Source of the DNA: an uncultured Erythrobacter sp.
GTDB lineage: Bacteria; Pseudomonadota; Alphaproteobacteria; Sphingomonadales; Sphingomonadaceae
Length of the DNA stretch: 64,000 nt
Direction of reading: 5' to 3'
Assembly: GCA_947495695.1 (NCBI GenBank)
Contig: CANLZP010000001.1
Coordinates: 455,069 to 519,068, forward strand
In this document: in pieces, positions 1 through 9,076 of the stretch
How the letters are laid out: each line of letters begins with the position of its first letter
Position numbering within the stretch: the stretch's first letter is position 1
Position numbers and translations under genes: made by a program
The notes under the pieces: model-generated
Seen by the model: only the letters and a program-made list of their open reading frames with translations
Database searches by the model: none
Told to the model about the DNA's origin: nothing

Positions 1-1788
1 GGGACCTTGCGGATCTATAACGGCTATGGAGATGAGCCTATTGATCCACTGATCGGGTCACTACAGTCCGGTTCGAGCCCCGCGTTTCGCGATACTGCAT
101 ATGTCGTATTCGAAGACCTCCAATTGGGCGATTTTGGCAATCGAATTCCCGCGCTGACGTTTGAACTGTTTGCAGACGTCGGGCTTGGAGTGAAGCTGAA
201 AGACATTGTGCCGAACGCTTTGGTTTCAGACAATGACAACTCACTATCTACCCTTCAAGGCTATTCAGACAACGGGGGTGCACTGGGATCGGCATTAGGT
301 TCACTCAGCCGCGCGCTTCCGATAGGTTCGATTACGGCCGAAGATGGTCTGGCGCTCGTAAGGCTGGACAATTCTTCCAGCCAACCAACTCCGCTCCCCG
401 AAGCTCTGCATTCGATTGCCGATCAGTCGGATGGCGATAGCGAGCATTCTAAGCGACACAGAGCTGCAGCCTCGGATCCGGAACCTCGCGCTGTGCGGTA
501 CTATGACCCAACTCGCGATTATCAACCCAGCGTCCAACGCGCGATTGGTCGAGCGCAAGGTAGCCGCGAATTTATGATCGAACTGCCTGCTGCAATCGAA
601 CCCAATGATGCCCGCAACATCATTGGAACGCTGGCGCGCAATTCTCGGTGGCAGCGCGAAACGCTCGTTTGGCGTGTTGCGGAGCTTGACGATACGCTGG
701 AGCCAGGCAGATATGTCAAAGTGCCTGGCCACGTGGGAACTTGGCGGATCACAACTTGGGAATGGCTCGATCGCGGGATTGAATTGCAGCTGGAACGCGT
801 CACACCAGATGCGACCTCGTCCTTGGCTGGCGACTCTGGCTCGCCTTCTCCTCCATTGGATCTCTTGCCATCGCCATCCCAACTGATGGCGTTCGAGCTC
901 CCGTGGGACGGGAGCGGTAACTCGCAGGATCTGGCTTTCTTCGCCGCTGTAAATTCGGCAACACCGAATTGGTCAGGTGCCAACCTGTATATCGACAATT
1001 TCGGAGCATTGGAGCCACTTGATTACCAAGCAAGGCGGCGCAGCATATTCGGCCACCTCCTTGCCTCGCTTGAACCGTCGAACGCTGTCCATTTTGAGCA
1101 ATCGGCATCGGTCGAGATCACATTGGCCGGAACCGAACTGGATCTACAGTCGACCACAGTTGATCGTCTTTCCACCGGAGCAAACCGGCTTCTTGTCGGA
1201 GAAGAGGTGCTGCAATTTCTAAGTGCTGAGCCAATCAACTCGACCAGTTGGCGTTTGACCGGCCTTCTTCGTGGACGTGGCAGTACAGAATGGGCGGCCT
1301 TGACCAGTCATGCATCTGGAACCCCAGTTGTCTTGCTCGACGACACGCTCATCAGTCTTTCGACTGCCCCAATCTCTCCAATCGGTACAACCCGGCTGGC
1401 CGCATTGGGCTTCGGCGATAATGAACCCGTCTACGCGAATCTAGAAGCCAATGGCGTTTCCAGAAGGCCGCTGTCTCCGGTTCATGCAATGAAGTCTGTG
1501 TCGCAAGCTGGCAGTTGGGAGCTGTGCTGGACCCGCCGGGCGCGCGGACAATATCGTTGGAGTGACGCCGCAGAAGTTGCGCTGGTTGAGGAGAAAGAGG
1601 CGTATCTGGTTGGGCTGGGTCCAACGGAAGCACCGCTTGCAAGCTGGGAAGTCACAGAGCCCAGGCTATCCATTGAGGCCGCGACGCGTTCGGACCTTAT
1701 CGCTGAATTCGGCGCGCAGCCATTCTGGGTTGTGCAGGAGGGCACCTACGGATTTTCCAAGCCAACTTTCATCGTTCAACTGACTTAG
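1..1788 (+). CDS. GTA host-specificity / phage tail protein, C-terminal part (gp15-like)
   Basis: This is the C-terminal part of a gene transfer agent tail-fibre/host-specificity protein of the RcGTA gp15 type, a large baseplate/tail-tip protein of GTA particles. The frame is open to the left edge, so the start lies outside the window; the first visible start-like codon is only a TTG at base 7. Typical of the family are the early segment with 'YVVFEDLQLGDFGNRIP' and the later stretch beginning 'LMAFELPWDGSGNSQDLAFF', followed by a C-terminal half rich in short beta-strand-like sequence ('LLRGRGSTEW'). A DUF2793 gene follows 21 bp downstream, as in other sphingomonad GTA clusters. The assignment comes from family knowledge and context. 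How complete the protein is cannot be judged here. Confidence 0.85.
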   Translation, partial: GTLRIYNGYGDEPIDPLIGSLQSGSSPAFRDTAYVVFEDLQLGDFGNRIPALTFELFADVGLGVKLKDIVPNALVSDNDNSLSTLQGYSDNGGALGSALGSLSRALPIGSITAEDGLALVRLDNSSSQPTPLPEALHSIADQSDGDSEHSKRHRAAASDPEPRAVRYYDPTRDYQPSVQRAIGRAQGSREFMIELPAAIEPNDARNIIGTLARNSRWQRETLVWRVAELDDTLEPGRYVKVPGHVGTWRITTWEWLDRGIELQLERVTPDATSSLAGDSGSPSPPLDLLPSPSQLMAFELPWDGSGNSQDLAFFAAVNSATPNWSGANLYIDNFGALEPLDYQARRRSIFGHLLASLEPSNAVHFEQSASVEITLAGTELDLQSTTVDRLSTGANRLLVGEEVLQFLSAEPINSTSWRLTGLLRGRGSTEWAALTSHASGTPVVLLDDTLISLSTAPISPIGTTRLAALGFGDNEPVYANLEANGVSRRPLSPVHAMKSVSQAGSWELCWTRRARGQYRWSDAAEVALVEEKEAYLVGLGPTEAPLASWEVTEPRLSIEAATRSDLIAEFGAQPFWVVQEGTYGFSKPTFIVQLT

Positions 1789-1809
1789 CCAGAATCAGGA
1801 GCCAAACCA

Positions 1810-2268
1810 ATGTCCGACCCGGTCATCTTTACATCCGCAACACCAAACTATTCTTTGCCATTTCTTTTTGCTGGTCAGGCACAGAAAGAATTCTTCGTGA
1901 ACCAATCGCATACCCGCATGGATACTTTAGTGCATACAGCCATAGTCGGCCGATCTGCTAGCTCTCCGGCATCGTCCAATGATGGAGACAGCTGGTTGGT
2001 AGACTCTTCACCCTCAGGCGAATGGGCAGGATTCGAAGGACAGATTGCGACCCGCGTTGGAACAGAATGGTCTTTCATCCAACCTCGCGCCGGAATGCGA
2101 GTGTTTGACCAGCAGACAGGTCAGATGCTCCTATTCGATGGCGCATGGCAATCAGCGGATGCCCCACCCCAACCTCAGAACGGCACAACAATTGATGCTG
2201 AGGCAAGACAAGCCATCACGGAAATCATCTCCGAATTGCGAAATTTAGGAATATTTGCACGATCTTAA
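1810..2268 (+). CDS. DUF2793 domain protein of the GTA cluster
   Basis: A 152-residue protein matching the DUF2793 family, which is common at the 3' end of GTA and prophage tail clusters in Sphingomonadales. Visible family features are 'LPFLFAGQAQKEFFVNQ' near the N-terminus, the 'DGDSWLVD' segment and the 'GMRVFDQQTGQMLLFDGAWQ' strand region. The start ATG has a usable upstream 'CAGGAGCC' ribosome-binding site. It probably shares a transcript with the tail protein 21 bp upstream. No enzymatic motif is present; a structural or fibre-associated role is inferred from position only. It looks like the last gene of the GTA cluster, because the next gene encodes a chromosomal porin. Confidence 0.85.
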   Translation: MSDPVIFTSATPNYSLPFLFAGQAQKEFFVNQSHTRMDTLVHTAIVGRSASSPASSNDGDSWLVDSSPSGEWAGFEGQIATRVGTEWSFIQPRAGMRVFDQQTGQMLLFDGAWQSADAPPQPQNGTTIDAEARQAITEIISELRNLGIFARS

Positions 2269-2456
2269 GGGAACCTTCATCGGTAAGCGTCGTTAAGGCT
2301 TTGTGCGATGCCAGTCTTTCTTCTGTTTTTTGCAAGTCAAATGCAGATAGAGGCTTTATTGCAACAGTTTGGCTGTAAAGGCCGCTTGCCACCATTGAGG
2401 GGAAAAGATAGATACTCACTGGTGGAATCCTATTCGCTACAAAGGGGAATATAGTA

Positions 2457-3587
2457 ATGCGCAAACTCGTCATTGGAATGGCGATGGCTTCGACGGCGCT
2501 TGCAGCGCCCGCACTTGCTCGCGACGGTCAATGGTACGTCGCAAGTGAAGGCGGCGTGATGGTCGTTGAAGACATTGATTTAGAAATTGATGGTACAGAC
2601 GCTGACTCAACAATCGGCACGGACACTGGATATGATTTCGGTGCCCTGGTTGGTTACGATTTCGGCGCCTTCCGTCTGGAAGCTGAAGCAAGCTACCGTG
2701 AAGCAGAAGTTGACGATGTTAGAATCGGCACAGAAGGCTTGGTCGGTCAAGCTGGCCTACTCGTCACAAACCGACAATCAGATGCTCGCGGCGAATTCAA
2801 CGCGCTCAGCTTTATGCTGAACGGCCTGTTCGATTTCGGTGATGACGATGGCATCCAAGGCTTTGCAGGCGGCGGAATCGGCATCGCACGCACCGATTTG
2901 ACAACAACGGTCCGCGACGGCGGTCCAGGTGCATTTGACGATTCAGACACAGGCTTGGCTTGGCAGTTGCTCGCAGGTGTTCGCGCACCTTTGACTGACA
3001 GCTGGGACGTTGGCCTGAAGTATCGTTACTTCAATGCAGTTGGTGTTGGTATTACCGATACGCTTGGTCGCCCCATCGAAGCGGACATTGGTAGCCATTC
3101 GGTGCTTGGTACGTTGACATACAACTTTGGTGGCGAGCCCGAAGCTCCGCCTCCACCACCACCACCGCCACCGCCTCCACCGCCTCCACCACCGCCTCCA
3201 CCACCGCCTCCACCGCCGCCTCCGCCGGCACCAGTTTGCAACACGGGTCCATACATCGTGTTCTTCAACTGGGATGAATCGGATATCACTCCGGAAGCGG
3301 CTACGATTCTCGACAACGCAGTTAGCGCCTATGCTGATTGTGGCTCTGCGAGCGTCATGTTGGCTGGTCACACCGATGCGTCGGGTTCGCAGACTTACAA
3401 CATGGGTCTGGCTGAGCGTCGTAACGAATCGGTACGCGACTACCTTTCCGGTCGCGGTGTTCCAGAAGATCGCGTTTCAAGCGAAGCCTTTGGTGAAACG
3501 CAATTGCGCGTTCCAACCGAAGACGGCGTACGCGAACTTCAGAACCGTCGTGTTGAAGTTACTTACGGTCCGGGTTCGGGCATGTAA
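2457..3587 (+). CDS. OmpA family outer-membrane beta-barrel protein with polyproline hinge
   Basis: A 376-residue outer-membrane protein tying the envelope to peptidoglycan. Residues 1-21 are a signal peptide ending 'APALA'. Residues about 22-225 form an OmpA-like beta-barrel ('YDFGALVGYDFGAFRLE', 'VGLKYRYFN'). An uninterrupted run of 27 prolines fills residues 231-257. The C-terminal OmpA domain (about 263-373) has 'GHTDASGSQTYNMGLAERR' and 'NRRVEVTY', which carry the conserved Asp and Arg used to bind diaminopimelate. The gene sits alone between GTA genes and a SodC-like gene, with a 188-bp leader and its own terminator at about 3614. Translation through the proline run should depend on EF-P (inference). 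Confidence 0.93.
   Translation: MRKLVIGMAMASTALAAPALARDGQWYVASEGGVMVVEDIDLEIDGTDADSTIGTDTGYDFGALVGYDFGAFRLEAEASYREAEVDDVRIGTEGLVGQAGLLVTNRQSDARGEFNALSFMLNGLFDFGDDDGIQGFAGGGIGIARTDLTTTVRDGGPGAFDDSDTGLAWQLLAGVRAPLTDSWDVGLKYRYFNAVGVGITDTLGRPIEADIGSHSVLGTLTYNFGGEPEAPPPPPPPPPPPPPPPPPPPPPPPPPPPAPVCNTGPYIVFFNWDESDITPEAATILDNAVSAYADCGSASVMLAGHTDASGSQTYNMGLAERRNESVRDYLSGRGVPEDRVSSEAFGETQLRVPTEDGVRELQNRRVEVTYGPGSGM
3147..3227 (+). repeat. Proline-codon microsatellite (27 Pro codons)
   Basis: Twenty-seven consecutive CCN codons, built mostly from nine-base units of the type CCA-CCG-CCT. Because the unit is a multiple of three, expansion or contraction keeps the ompA-like frame and only changes hinge length. 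The opposite strand reads as a long glycine run, which is a shadow and not a gene. Confidence 0.95.
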
Positions 3588-3613
3588 TCCTTCACCACTG
3601 GTGAAAAATTCAG

Positions 3614-3642
3614 AAGGGGTCGGAGCAATCCGGCCCCTTTTG
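3614..3642 (+). terminator. Rho-independent terminator after the OmpA-like gene
   Basis: An 11-bp stem (AAGGGGTCGGA paired with TCCGGCCCCTT, one G-T pair) closes a GCAA loop and is followed by TTT. It lies 27 bp past the OmpA-like stop codon. Confidence 0.8.
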
Positions 3643-3681
3643 CGTTTAGGCTAGTAACTGGAACGTCCGGAGCCTGTAAAT

Positions 3682-4245
3682 ATGAAGATGCTCACTCTAA
3701 CTCCATTGACTCTCGCAGCCGCTTTAAGCGCATGTCAGGGCGAACCAGAATCATCCGAACCTCAGAATTCTGCAGAATTAACAGCTCTGGCGATTACCTC
3801 CATCGCTGATAGAGACGGCAATGAAGTAGGAGAAGCTGTTCTGAATAGGACTGATGACAGGCTTACTATTGAGCTTGAGCTCAGCCAATTTGAATCGGGC
3901 ACCAAAGCTTTCCATCTACACTCGGTTGGACGGTGCGATGGACCCGACTTTAAGAGTGCAGGAGGGCACCTCAATCCTGACGGAAAATCGCATGGCAAAT
4001 TAAGCGCTGATGGCCAGCACTTAGGTGACCTGCCAAATCTGGAAATTCCAGACGATGGAAATGTTAGAATTCAAATCGATATAGCTGGTCGCGCTGATGC
4101 AGTGGTTGCTTCGATAGACGATCAAGACGGTACCGCGGTCATGATACACGCAGGCCCCGATGACTACATCAGCGATCCAGCAGGGGCTGCCGGCCCACGT
4201 ATCGCTTGTGGTGTTCTAGAATTCGTCGCTCAGCCTGAGATATAG
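3682..4245 (+). CDS. Cu/Zn superoxide dismutase family lipoprotein
   Basis: A 187-residue SodC-type protein predicted to dismutate superoxide in the periplasm. The N-terminus is a lipoprotein signal with a lipobox-like 'LSAC' (Cys18), so it is probably membrane-tethered. The metal site looks intact: 'FHLH' and 'GGH', then 'HGKLSADGQHLGDLP' with bridging and zinc His plus the zinc Asp, and 'MIHAG' for the last copper His. The disulfide pair (Cys in 'GRCDGP' and in 'IACGV') and the active-site Arg in 'GPRIACG' are also present. It stands alone, convergent with the downstream MFS gene and only 5 bp from it. Function is inferred from motifs; activity is untested. Confidence 0.85.
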   Translation: MKMLTLTPLTLAAALSACQGEPESSEPQNSAELTALAITSIADRDGNEVGEAVLNRTDDRLTIELELSQFESGTKAFHLHSVGRCDGPDFKSAGGHLNPDGKSHGKLSADGQHLGDLPNLEIPDDGNVRIQIDIAGRADAVVASIDDQDGTAVMIHAGPDDYISDPAGAAGPRIACGVLEFVAQPEI

Positions 4246-4250
4246 ACCAA

Positions 4251-5882
4251 TTATATCGGTTCGCCAGCCGCCCTGGCGCGCTCTTGCACGCTTTGGTTTG
4301 CTTTTGGCACCAGCCTAAGCGCTGCGATCAGCAAAGCCATTCCAATCGGCGTAATCCAAAGCGTGGAAAGCACCCCGGTGCTCAAATTGCCATCGTTCTG
4401 GGCCGAAACATACCCGGCTGTGTATGGTCCCAAGGCCAGCCCAACCAAAGTGGTAGCCAAAAAGAAGGTGGCCGTGGCAGTGCCCCGCATGCGCGGCAAT
4501 ACCAGTGCCTGGCTGCTGGCAGCCGCAGCACCTAGCGCAGATGCGGCCAAAGCCCCGACAACAATATTCAGAACCAGAAAGAGCGGCCAGCTGGCGGTCG
4601 TATACTGGATAACAGCAAATGGGATCGGACTTATTAGGCCGAACAAGATGACCCAGATGCGCCCGTTCTGCATACGCTGAAACAGCGCATCAGCCATACG
4701 CCCCCCGAGGATAACACCCAGAAAGCCGCCCATGGCACCGCCACCGCCTAGCCAAAAGCCAAGCTCGGCCTTGGAGACATCGAACACTCGTTCTGCATAG
4801 GGCGCCCCCCAATAAGAAGCCGAGTATGCCATGAATGCTACGGTGCCATATCCCAAAATCGTGCACAGGAATGCAGGCGAGCCCCAGGTTAGCGCAAACG
4901 TCGGATAGTCGCGCTTGCGCAAAGCGCTAGCCCAACAAAACACCGCGTAATATCCGATCGCCAAGAGGAACCATTGGTCGGTGATCGCTGGGAGCGTTAC
5001 TCCCAGAAGATTGCCAATTGCTGCCACAATCACTCCATTGCCCGAATCCAATCCAAGAGTGATCAGATGTGCGGCTACAAATGAGACGAAGAACACGGCA
5101 ATATTGATGGCCAGCGTGCCCATTCCACGCGACGCCGCACCTACAAATGTGAAAGGCGGGATGACGGTGTAAAGTTCCTGGACAAAACCGCGAAATGGAT
5201 GCGGATCTTCCTTTGTTGGCAACCCATCTATCGCTCCGCGCACCGGCTCGCGCAGTGTAAACACCCATAGTGCCAAGAGCAGCCCTGGCAGTCCGACGGC
5301 AATGAAAGCTGCCTGCCAACCTGCAAGCCCGAGTGGACCACCATCCGGAAAGGCTTCGTTCCAACGGTCCACAATCAAACCGCCAATGGCTAGCGATATA
5401 CCCCCGCCAATATAAAGACCCGAGCTGTATATCGCCAAGGCTGTTGCACGCAGGCGCGCAGGGAACCAATCGGAAATAAGCGAATATGCTGAGGGGCTTG
5501 CCGTCGCCTCGCCGACGCCAACCCCGATACGGGCAACCGTCAGTGTCGCTGCGTCGCGCGCAAATCCAGAGAATGCGGTCATTGCTGACCACAGCGCCAA
5601 GCCGATAGTCATCAGCCTGACGCGCTTCCAGCTGTCAGCCAGCTTTCCCAATGGAATGCCAAACAGGGCATAAAATATCGCGAACGCTGTACCGTATAGG
5701 AAGCCCAAATAGGCATCATCCACGCCCAGATCCGCTTTGATGTCGTTGGCCAGGATCGACAAAATCTGGCGGTCGATAAAGTTCAGGACATAGACAACAA
5801 CCAAGACGCCAAGGGCATACCAAGAATAGGCCGGTACCGGCTGATCGTCTGGCACCGCTGCTTGATTGTTCTCATCCGTCAT
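4251..5882 (-). CDS. Spinster-type MFS transporter
   Basis: A 543-residue major facilitator superfamily permease of the spinster-like subgroup common in sphingomonads. The N-terminal half shows 'LNFIDRQILSILANDIKADL' in helix 1, 'GIPLGKLADSWKRVRLM' as the helix 2-3 signature loop, and 'GVGEATASPSAYSLISDWF' in helix 4-5. About 12 membrane segments are visible, with an enlarged middle region. The substrate is unknown; lipid-like or aromatic substrates have been proposed for relatives. The stop faces the SodC-like gene convergently. The upstream neighbour, queC, runs the same way 26 bp away and is functionally unrelated. Confidence 0.85.
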   Translation of the reverse strand: MTDENNQAAVPDDQPVPAYSWYALGVLVVVYVLNFIDRQILSILANDIKADLGVDDAYLGFLYGTAFAIFYALFGIPLGKLADSWKRVRLMTIGLALWSAMTAFSGFARDAATLTVARIGVGVGEATASPSAYSLISDWFPARLRATALAIYSSGLYIGGGISLAIGGLIVDRWNEAFPDGGPLGLAGWQAAFIAVGLPGLLLALWVFTLREPVRGAIDGLPTKEDPHPFRGFVQELYTVIPPFTFVGAASRGMGTLAINIAVFFVSFVAAHLITLGLDSGNGVIVAAIGNLLGVTLPAITDQWFLLAIGYYAVFCWASALRKRDYPTFALTWGSPAFLCTILGYGTVAFMAYSASYWGAPYAERVFDVSKAELGFWLGGGGAMGGFLGVILGGRMADALFQRMQNGRIWVILFGLISPIPFAVIQYTTASWPLFLVLNIVVGALAASALGAAAASSQALVLPRMRGTATATFFLATTLVGLALGPYTAGYVSAQNDGNLSTGVLSTLWITPIGMALLIAALRLVPKANQSVQERARAAGEPI

Positions 5883-5908
5883 TCACCACTCCTGTCATCG
5901 GCCGCGAT

Positions 5909-6604
5909 TTACGCGGCATAGGCGGTGCTATCTTCTAAATTCGCTTCGGCAAAGCCTTTCCTGCGCAACCTGCAAGAATCGCATGTGCCACAAGCCGTTC
6001 CGGCTTCGGTCGGGTCATAACATGACCAACTCCAGGCTGGATCGAGACCCAATCTTGCGCACTCTCTTGCAATGTCGGCTTTGGTCATATCTTGCAGCGG
6101 GGTGTGGACCCGAAAAGGCTGCCCTTCGACCCCGGCCTTGGTGCCCAAGCGCGCTGTTTCGGCAAAGCTGGCAATGAACTCTGGTCTGCAATCGGGGTAT
6201 CCTGAGTAGTCCAGCGCGTTCACACCAATAAAGACGTCCGACGCGGATGCCGCTTCTGCACACGCTACCGTGAGTGACAGGAAAAGCAGATTGCGCGCAG
6301 GGACATAAGTAACCGGAATATCCTCTCCCACCCCCTCTTTTGGGACAGGAATATCGGCAGTCAGCGCCGATCCGCCGAACATCCGTAGATCAAGCGACAA
6401 AATTGAATGCGACACAGCACCAATCCGCCTTGCGATATCTTGTGCGGCAGAAAGCTCACGCTTGTGCCGCTGACCATAGTCGATCGACAGGGCGATAATA
6501 TCAAAGCCCTGCTCCTGGGCCAGCGCAGCGGTCACCATGGAATCGAGACCACCCGACAACAAGACTACCGCAGGCTTTCGTAAAGTGTTCTGACTTGCGT
6601 TCAT
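5909..6604 (-). CDS. queC: 7-cyano-7-deazaguanine synthase QueC
   Basis: QueC converts 7-carboxy-7-deazaguanine to preQ0 with ATP and ammonia, in queuosine biosynthesis. The PP-loop 'LLSGGLDSM' lies near the N-terminus, and the C-terminal zinc site is 'CYDPTEAGTACGTCDSC' with four cysteines. The ATG at 6604 gives 231 residues, the usual family length. A TTG 24 bases upstream is in frame, but neither start has a good ribosome-binding site. No other queuosine genes are adjacent, and no preQ1 riboswitch motif was seen in the 57-bp leader. Confidence 0.94.
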   Translation of the reverse strand: MNASQNTLRKPAVVLLSGGLDSMVTAALAQEQGFDIIALSIDYGQRHKRELSAAQDIARRIGAVSHSILSLDLRMFGGSALTADIPVPKEGVGEDIPVTYVPARNLLFLSLTVACAEAASASDVFIGVNALDYSGYPDCRPEFIASFAETARLGTKAGVEGQPFRVHTPLQDMTKADIARECARLGLDPAWSWSCYDPTEAGTACGTCDSCRLRRKGFAEANLEDSTAYAA

Positions 6605-6661
6605 GCAAAGCCGCTTAGCCTGCGTCAAAAGCGCATGGCAATCACAAACCCGCTAAATTAA

Positions 6662-7066
6662 TTAGCTGCAGCTGCCCGTACGTCGCGCTTCGGCAAGGAA
6701 TTCGAATGGCTGGCCACCGACAAAGCCTTGGCTTTCGATCTGGACCAAATTCGAGGTTTCGCGCCGAATGCTCGTTCGGCCATAACCATTGCCTGCGCAT
6801 GTGTACTGAACTGTCACCGTTGACGCTGCGTCATCGACAACAAACCGGTTGCATCTGGGGCCGGAATGGCGGATTTGTATGAGCTCTTGCCCGTCTTTCA
6901 CGCATATCTTTCGCTGTGCGCTGCCATCGCGGAACCGCACCGTCCATTCACCCTTGGCTAGAGAATCGAGCATCGCCAGTTTGCTAGTCTGAGCAACCGA
7001 TGGCATCGCAATACCAGAAAGGCACAGAATTGCGGCAACTAATGCGAATGTCCCCTTCTTTGTCAT
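6662..7066 (-). CDS. Small secreted protein of unknown function (DUF3617-like)
   Basis: A 134-residue exported protein with a signal peptide ending 'SVAQ' at about residue 26 and a strong AGGAG ribosome-binding site 6-7 bases before ATG. The mature part is about 108 residues with paired cysteines ('RKICVKDG', 'GPRCNRF', 'QYTCAGNG', 'TGSCS'). It includes 'KGEWTVRFRDGS' and 'YGRTSIRRETSNLVQIESQG', resembling sphingomonad DUF3617-type periplasmic proteins. No catalytic motif was recognised. It precedes queC by 57 bp on the same strand, with no functional link known. The family name is tentative. Confidence 0.7.
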   Translation of the reverse strand: MTKKGTFALVAAILCLSGIAMPSVAQTSKLAMLDSLAKGEWTVRFRDGSAQRKICVKDGQELIQIRHSGPRCNRFVVDDAASTVTVQYTCAGNGYGRTSIRRETSNLVQIESQGFVGGQPFEFLAEARRTGSCS

Positions 7067-7158
7067 TGCTTACTCCTATGTCCTCACTGCATCTATGCAG
7101 CAATAGACCTTACCAATAGTGAACTGGCGATAAACTGGTGCTGAATAGAGGCGGAGTG

Positions 7159-8082
7159 TTAGGCGCTTAGCACAAATTTTTTCGAGCAAAATGCGCAATC
7201 GACGACAATTGCACCTGCCTCATCACGCATGGCATCCTGCTCTTCTGCTGGGAAACGAGCAATAACTTGCTCATAGTATGGAGCGCTACAGCGACAGCCA
7301 CGCGACATTACGGGGCCAGGCTGGACCCGTATTTCCTCTTCTTCATGAAACAGCCGCCAAACGATTGCGTCCATCGAGAGCTCGGTATCGACAAGTTCAT
7401 CATGGCTGATCGTCGACGTGATAGTAGCCACATGCTCCCAGTCAGGATGATCAAGCCGGACATGCAACCGCTCCCGGCCTACTTCGCCATCCGCCAGATG
7501 CTGGGCCAATAGCCCGCCGGCGATGCAACGCTTACCTTCAAATCGCACACCGACACGGATCAATGTCGGAATTTGCTCGGATTGCTGGAAGTAGTTTTGG
7601 CATGCTTCAGCCAAAGACGCGCCTTCAAGCGGCACAATTCCCTGATATCGCTGACCTGTGGCCTGACCTGATCCAGTTGTATTTTGGCTTGGCCCGGTCT
7701 CAAAGGTAATCGCCAGATATCCTTTGCCGAACATCGTCGCCAAGGTGGGATTGGCACCCAATTCTGCAATGCGAGCTGCGTCATAATCGACATAGCCTCG
7801 CATTTCACCAGCACGATAGTCGCAAACGAGCAGACTGATGGGGCCGCCTTCCGTTTGCGCCTGCATGGTCATCTGCGCAGCATCGCCTTTGAGCAGCCCC
7901 CCCATCAATGCTCCCAACACCAAAGCTTCACCAAGCAAGTGTGTAATCGGTGCTGGGTAATCATGCGCAGACAAGACTTGATCGACCACATTATCGAGGC
8001 GAACAACCCGCCCCCGCGCATTGCGGTCGGGCAGCGTAAATCCAAGCAACTGATCAGAAAATGTTTCAGGCGTCTGTGTCAT
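7159..8082 (-). CDS. hslO: Redox-regulated chaperone Hsp33
   Basis: A 307-residue Hsp33 holdase chaperone, activated by oxidative unfolding in the cytoplasm. The C-terminal redox switch holds the four zinc-binding cysteines as Cys263-x-Cys265 ('GCRCSAPYY') and Cys296-x2-Cys299 ('CAFCSKKF'). The N-terminal fold shows 'GRVVRLD' and 'HLLGEALVLGALMGGLLK'. It lies 52 bp downstream of argF on the same strand and may be read from the arg transcript, although argF and hslO have no biochemical link. Length and motifs agree with the family. Confidence 0.95.
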   Translation of the reverse strand: MTQTPETFSDQLLGFTLPDRNARGRVVRLDNVVDQVLSAHDYPAPITHLLGEALVLGALMGGLLKGDAAQMTMQAQTEGGPISLLVCDYRAGEMRGYVDYDAARIAELGANPTLATMFGKGYLAITFETGPSQNTTGSGQATGQRYQGIVPLEGASLAEACQNYFQQSEQIPTLIRVGVRFEGKRCIAGGLLAQHLADGEVGRERLHVRLDHPDWEHVATITSTISHDELVDTELSMDAIVWRLFHEEEEIRVQPGPVMSRGCRCSAPYYEQVIARFPAEEQDAMRDEAGAIVVDCAFCSKKFVLSA

Positions 8083-8134
8083 AATGCACTATATGGGCGC
8101 TCGACTGGCCAAAAGAAGCCCTATGCTGCTCTGC

Positions 8135-9076
8135 TTAGCCGAGCAGTCCCTGGCTCCACAGCAGCACCGATTTTTGAGCATGGATGCGATTTTCAGCCTC
8201 GTCAAAGACAACGGACTGCGTCCCTTCAAACACCGCTTCACTGACTTCATCACCGACATGAGCTGGCAAGCAATGCAAGAAAATTGCGTCTGACTTGCCT
8301 CGTTTCATCAAATCGGTGTCTACGCGATAGGGGTCCATCGCAGCGAGCTTGTGAGCCGCATTTTCTTGCCCCATCGACACCCAAGTATCGGTGACAAGTA
8401 CGTCTGCATCTCTGGCCGCCTCGGCTGCGTCATTGGTAAGAGTAACAACAGCTCCACCAGCCCGCGCAAGCTCAATAAACTCTGCATCGGGTTCATATCC
8501 AGCAGGGGTGGCAATGCGCATATTGAATTTCATCATGCCCGCCGCTTCGAGCAGCGAATGCAGCACATTATTGCCATCACCAAACCAGGCGACTTCAAGT
8601 CCAGGCAGAGCCTTTCCGTGCTCAATCATGGTCAGCAAGTCCGCAACTATCTGGCAGGGATGAGACCGGTCGGTAAGGCCGTTGATTACCGGCACGCTGG
8701 CATAACGCGCCATCTCCTCGACCTTTGCATGGTCATCGGTGCGGATCATGATCGCATCAACCATCCGACTGAGTACCCTGGCGGTGTCAGCAATCGTTTC
8801 CCCGCGACCCAGCTGGCTGGTTCCTCCATCAAGGATCAGTGTGGTGCCGCCCAACTGACGCATGGCAATGTCAAAGCTCACCCGGGTGCGGGTCGAGTTC
8901 TTCTCAAAAATCATCGCAAGAACCTGACCCGCTAGAGGCTTGTCCGCATCAGGCTCCCCCTTGGGCCAAGATGCTCGAGCCGCCTTACGGTCTTGAGCAT
9001 CGTTGATCATCGCTGCGATTGCGTGGCCACCGGCATCGCTCAGATCCAGCAAATTCCGTACTGCAGCGTCAGCCAT
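8135..9076 (-). CDS. argF: Ornithine carbamoyltransferase
   Basis: A 313-residue enzyme that joins ornithine and carbamoyl phosphate to make citrulline in arginine biosynthesis. The carbamoyl-phosphate motif 'STRTR' is at residues 61-65 and the ornithine-side motif 'HCLPAH' is near residue 270. Its ATG overlaps the argD stop by one base (TGATG), so the two are translationally coupled. The order argD-argF is common in alphaproteobacteria. Confidence 0.96.
   Translation of the reverse strand: MADAAVRNLLDLSDAGGHAIAAMINDAQDRKAARASWPKGEPDADKPLAGQVLAMIFEKNSTRTRVSFDIAMRQLGGTTLILDGGTSQLGRGETIADTARVLSRMVDAIMIRTDDHAKVEEMARYASVPVINGLTDRSHPCQIVADLLTMIEHGKALPGLEVAWFGDGNNVLHSLLEAAGMMKFNMRIATPAGYEPDAEFIELARAGGAVVTLTNDAAEAARDADVLVTDTWVSMGQENAAHKLAAMDPYRVDTDLMKRGKSDAIFLHCLPAHVGDEVSEAVFEGTQSVVFDEAENRIHAQKSVLLWSQGLLG

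Noticed and set aside
3147..3227. Short tandem units considered as a CRISPR-like or regulatory repeat
   Set aside because: The units are contiguous without spacers and are in-frame proline codons of a porin.
3026..3316. 96-residue minus-strand frame with a long glycine run
   Set aside because: It is only the reverse complement of the proline-codon tract of the OmpA-like gene.
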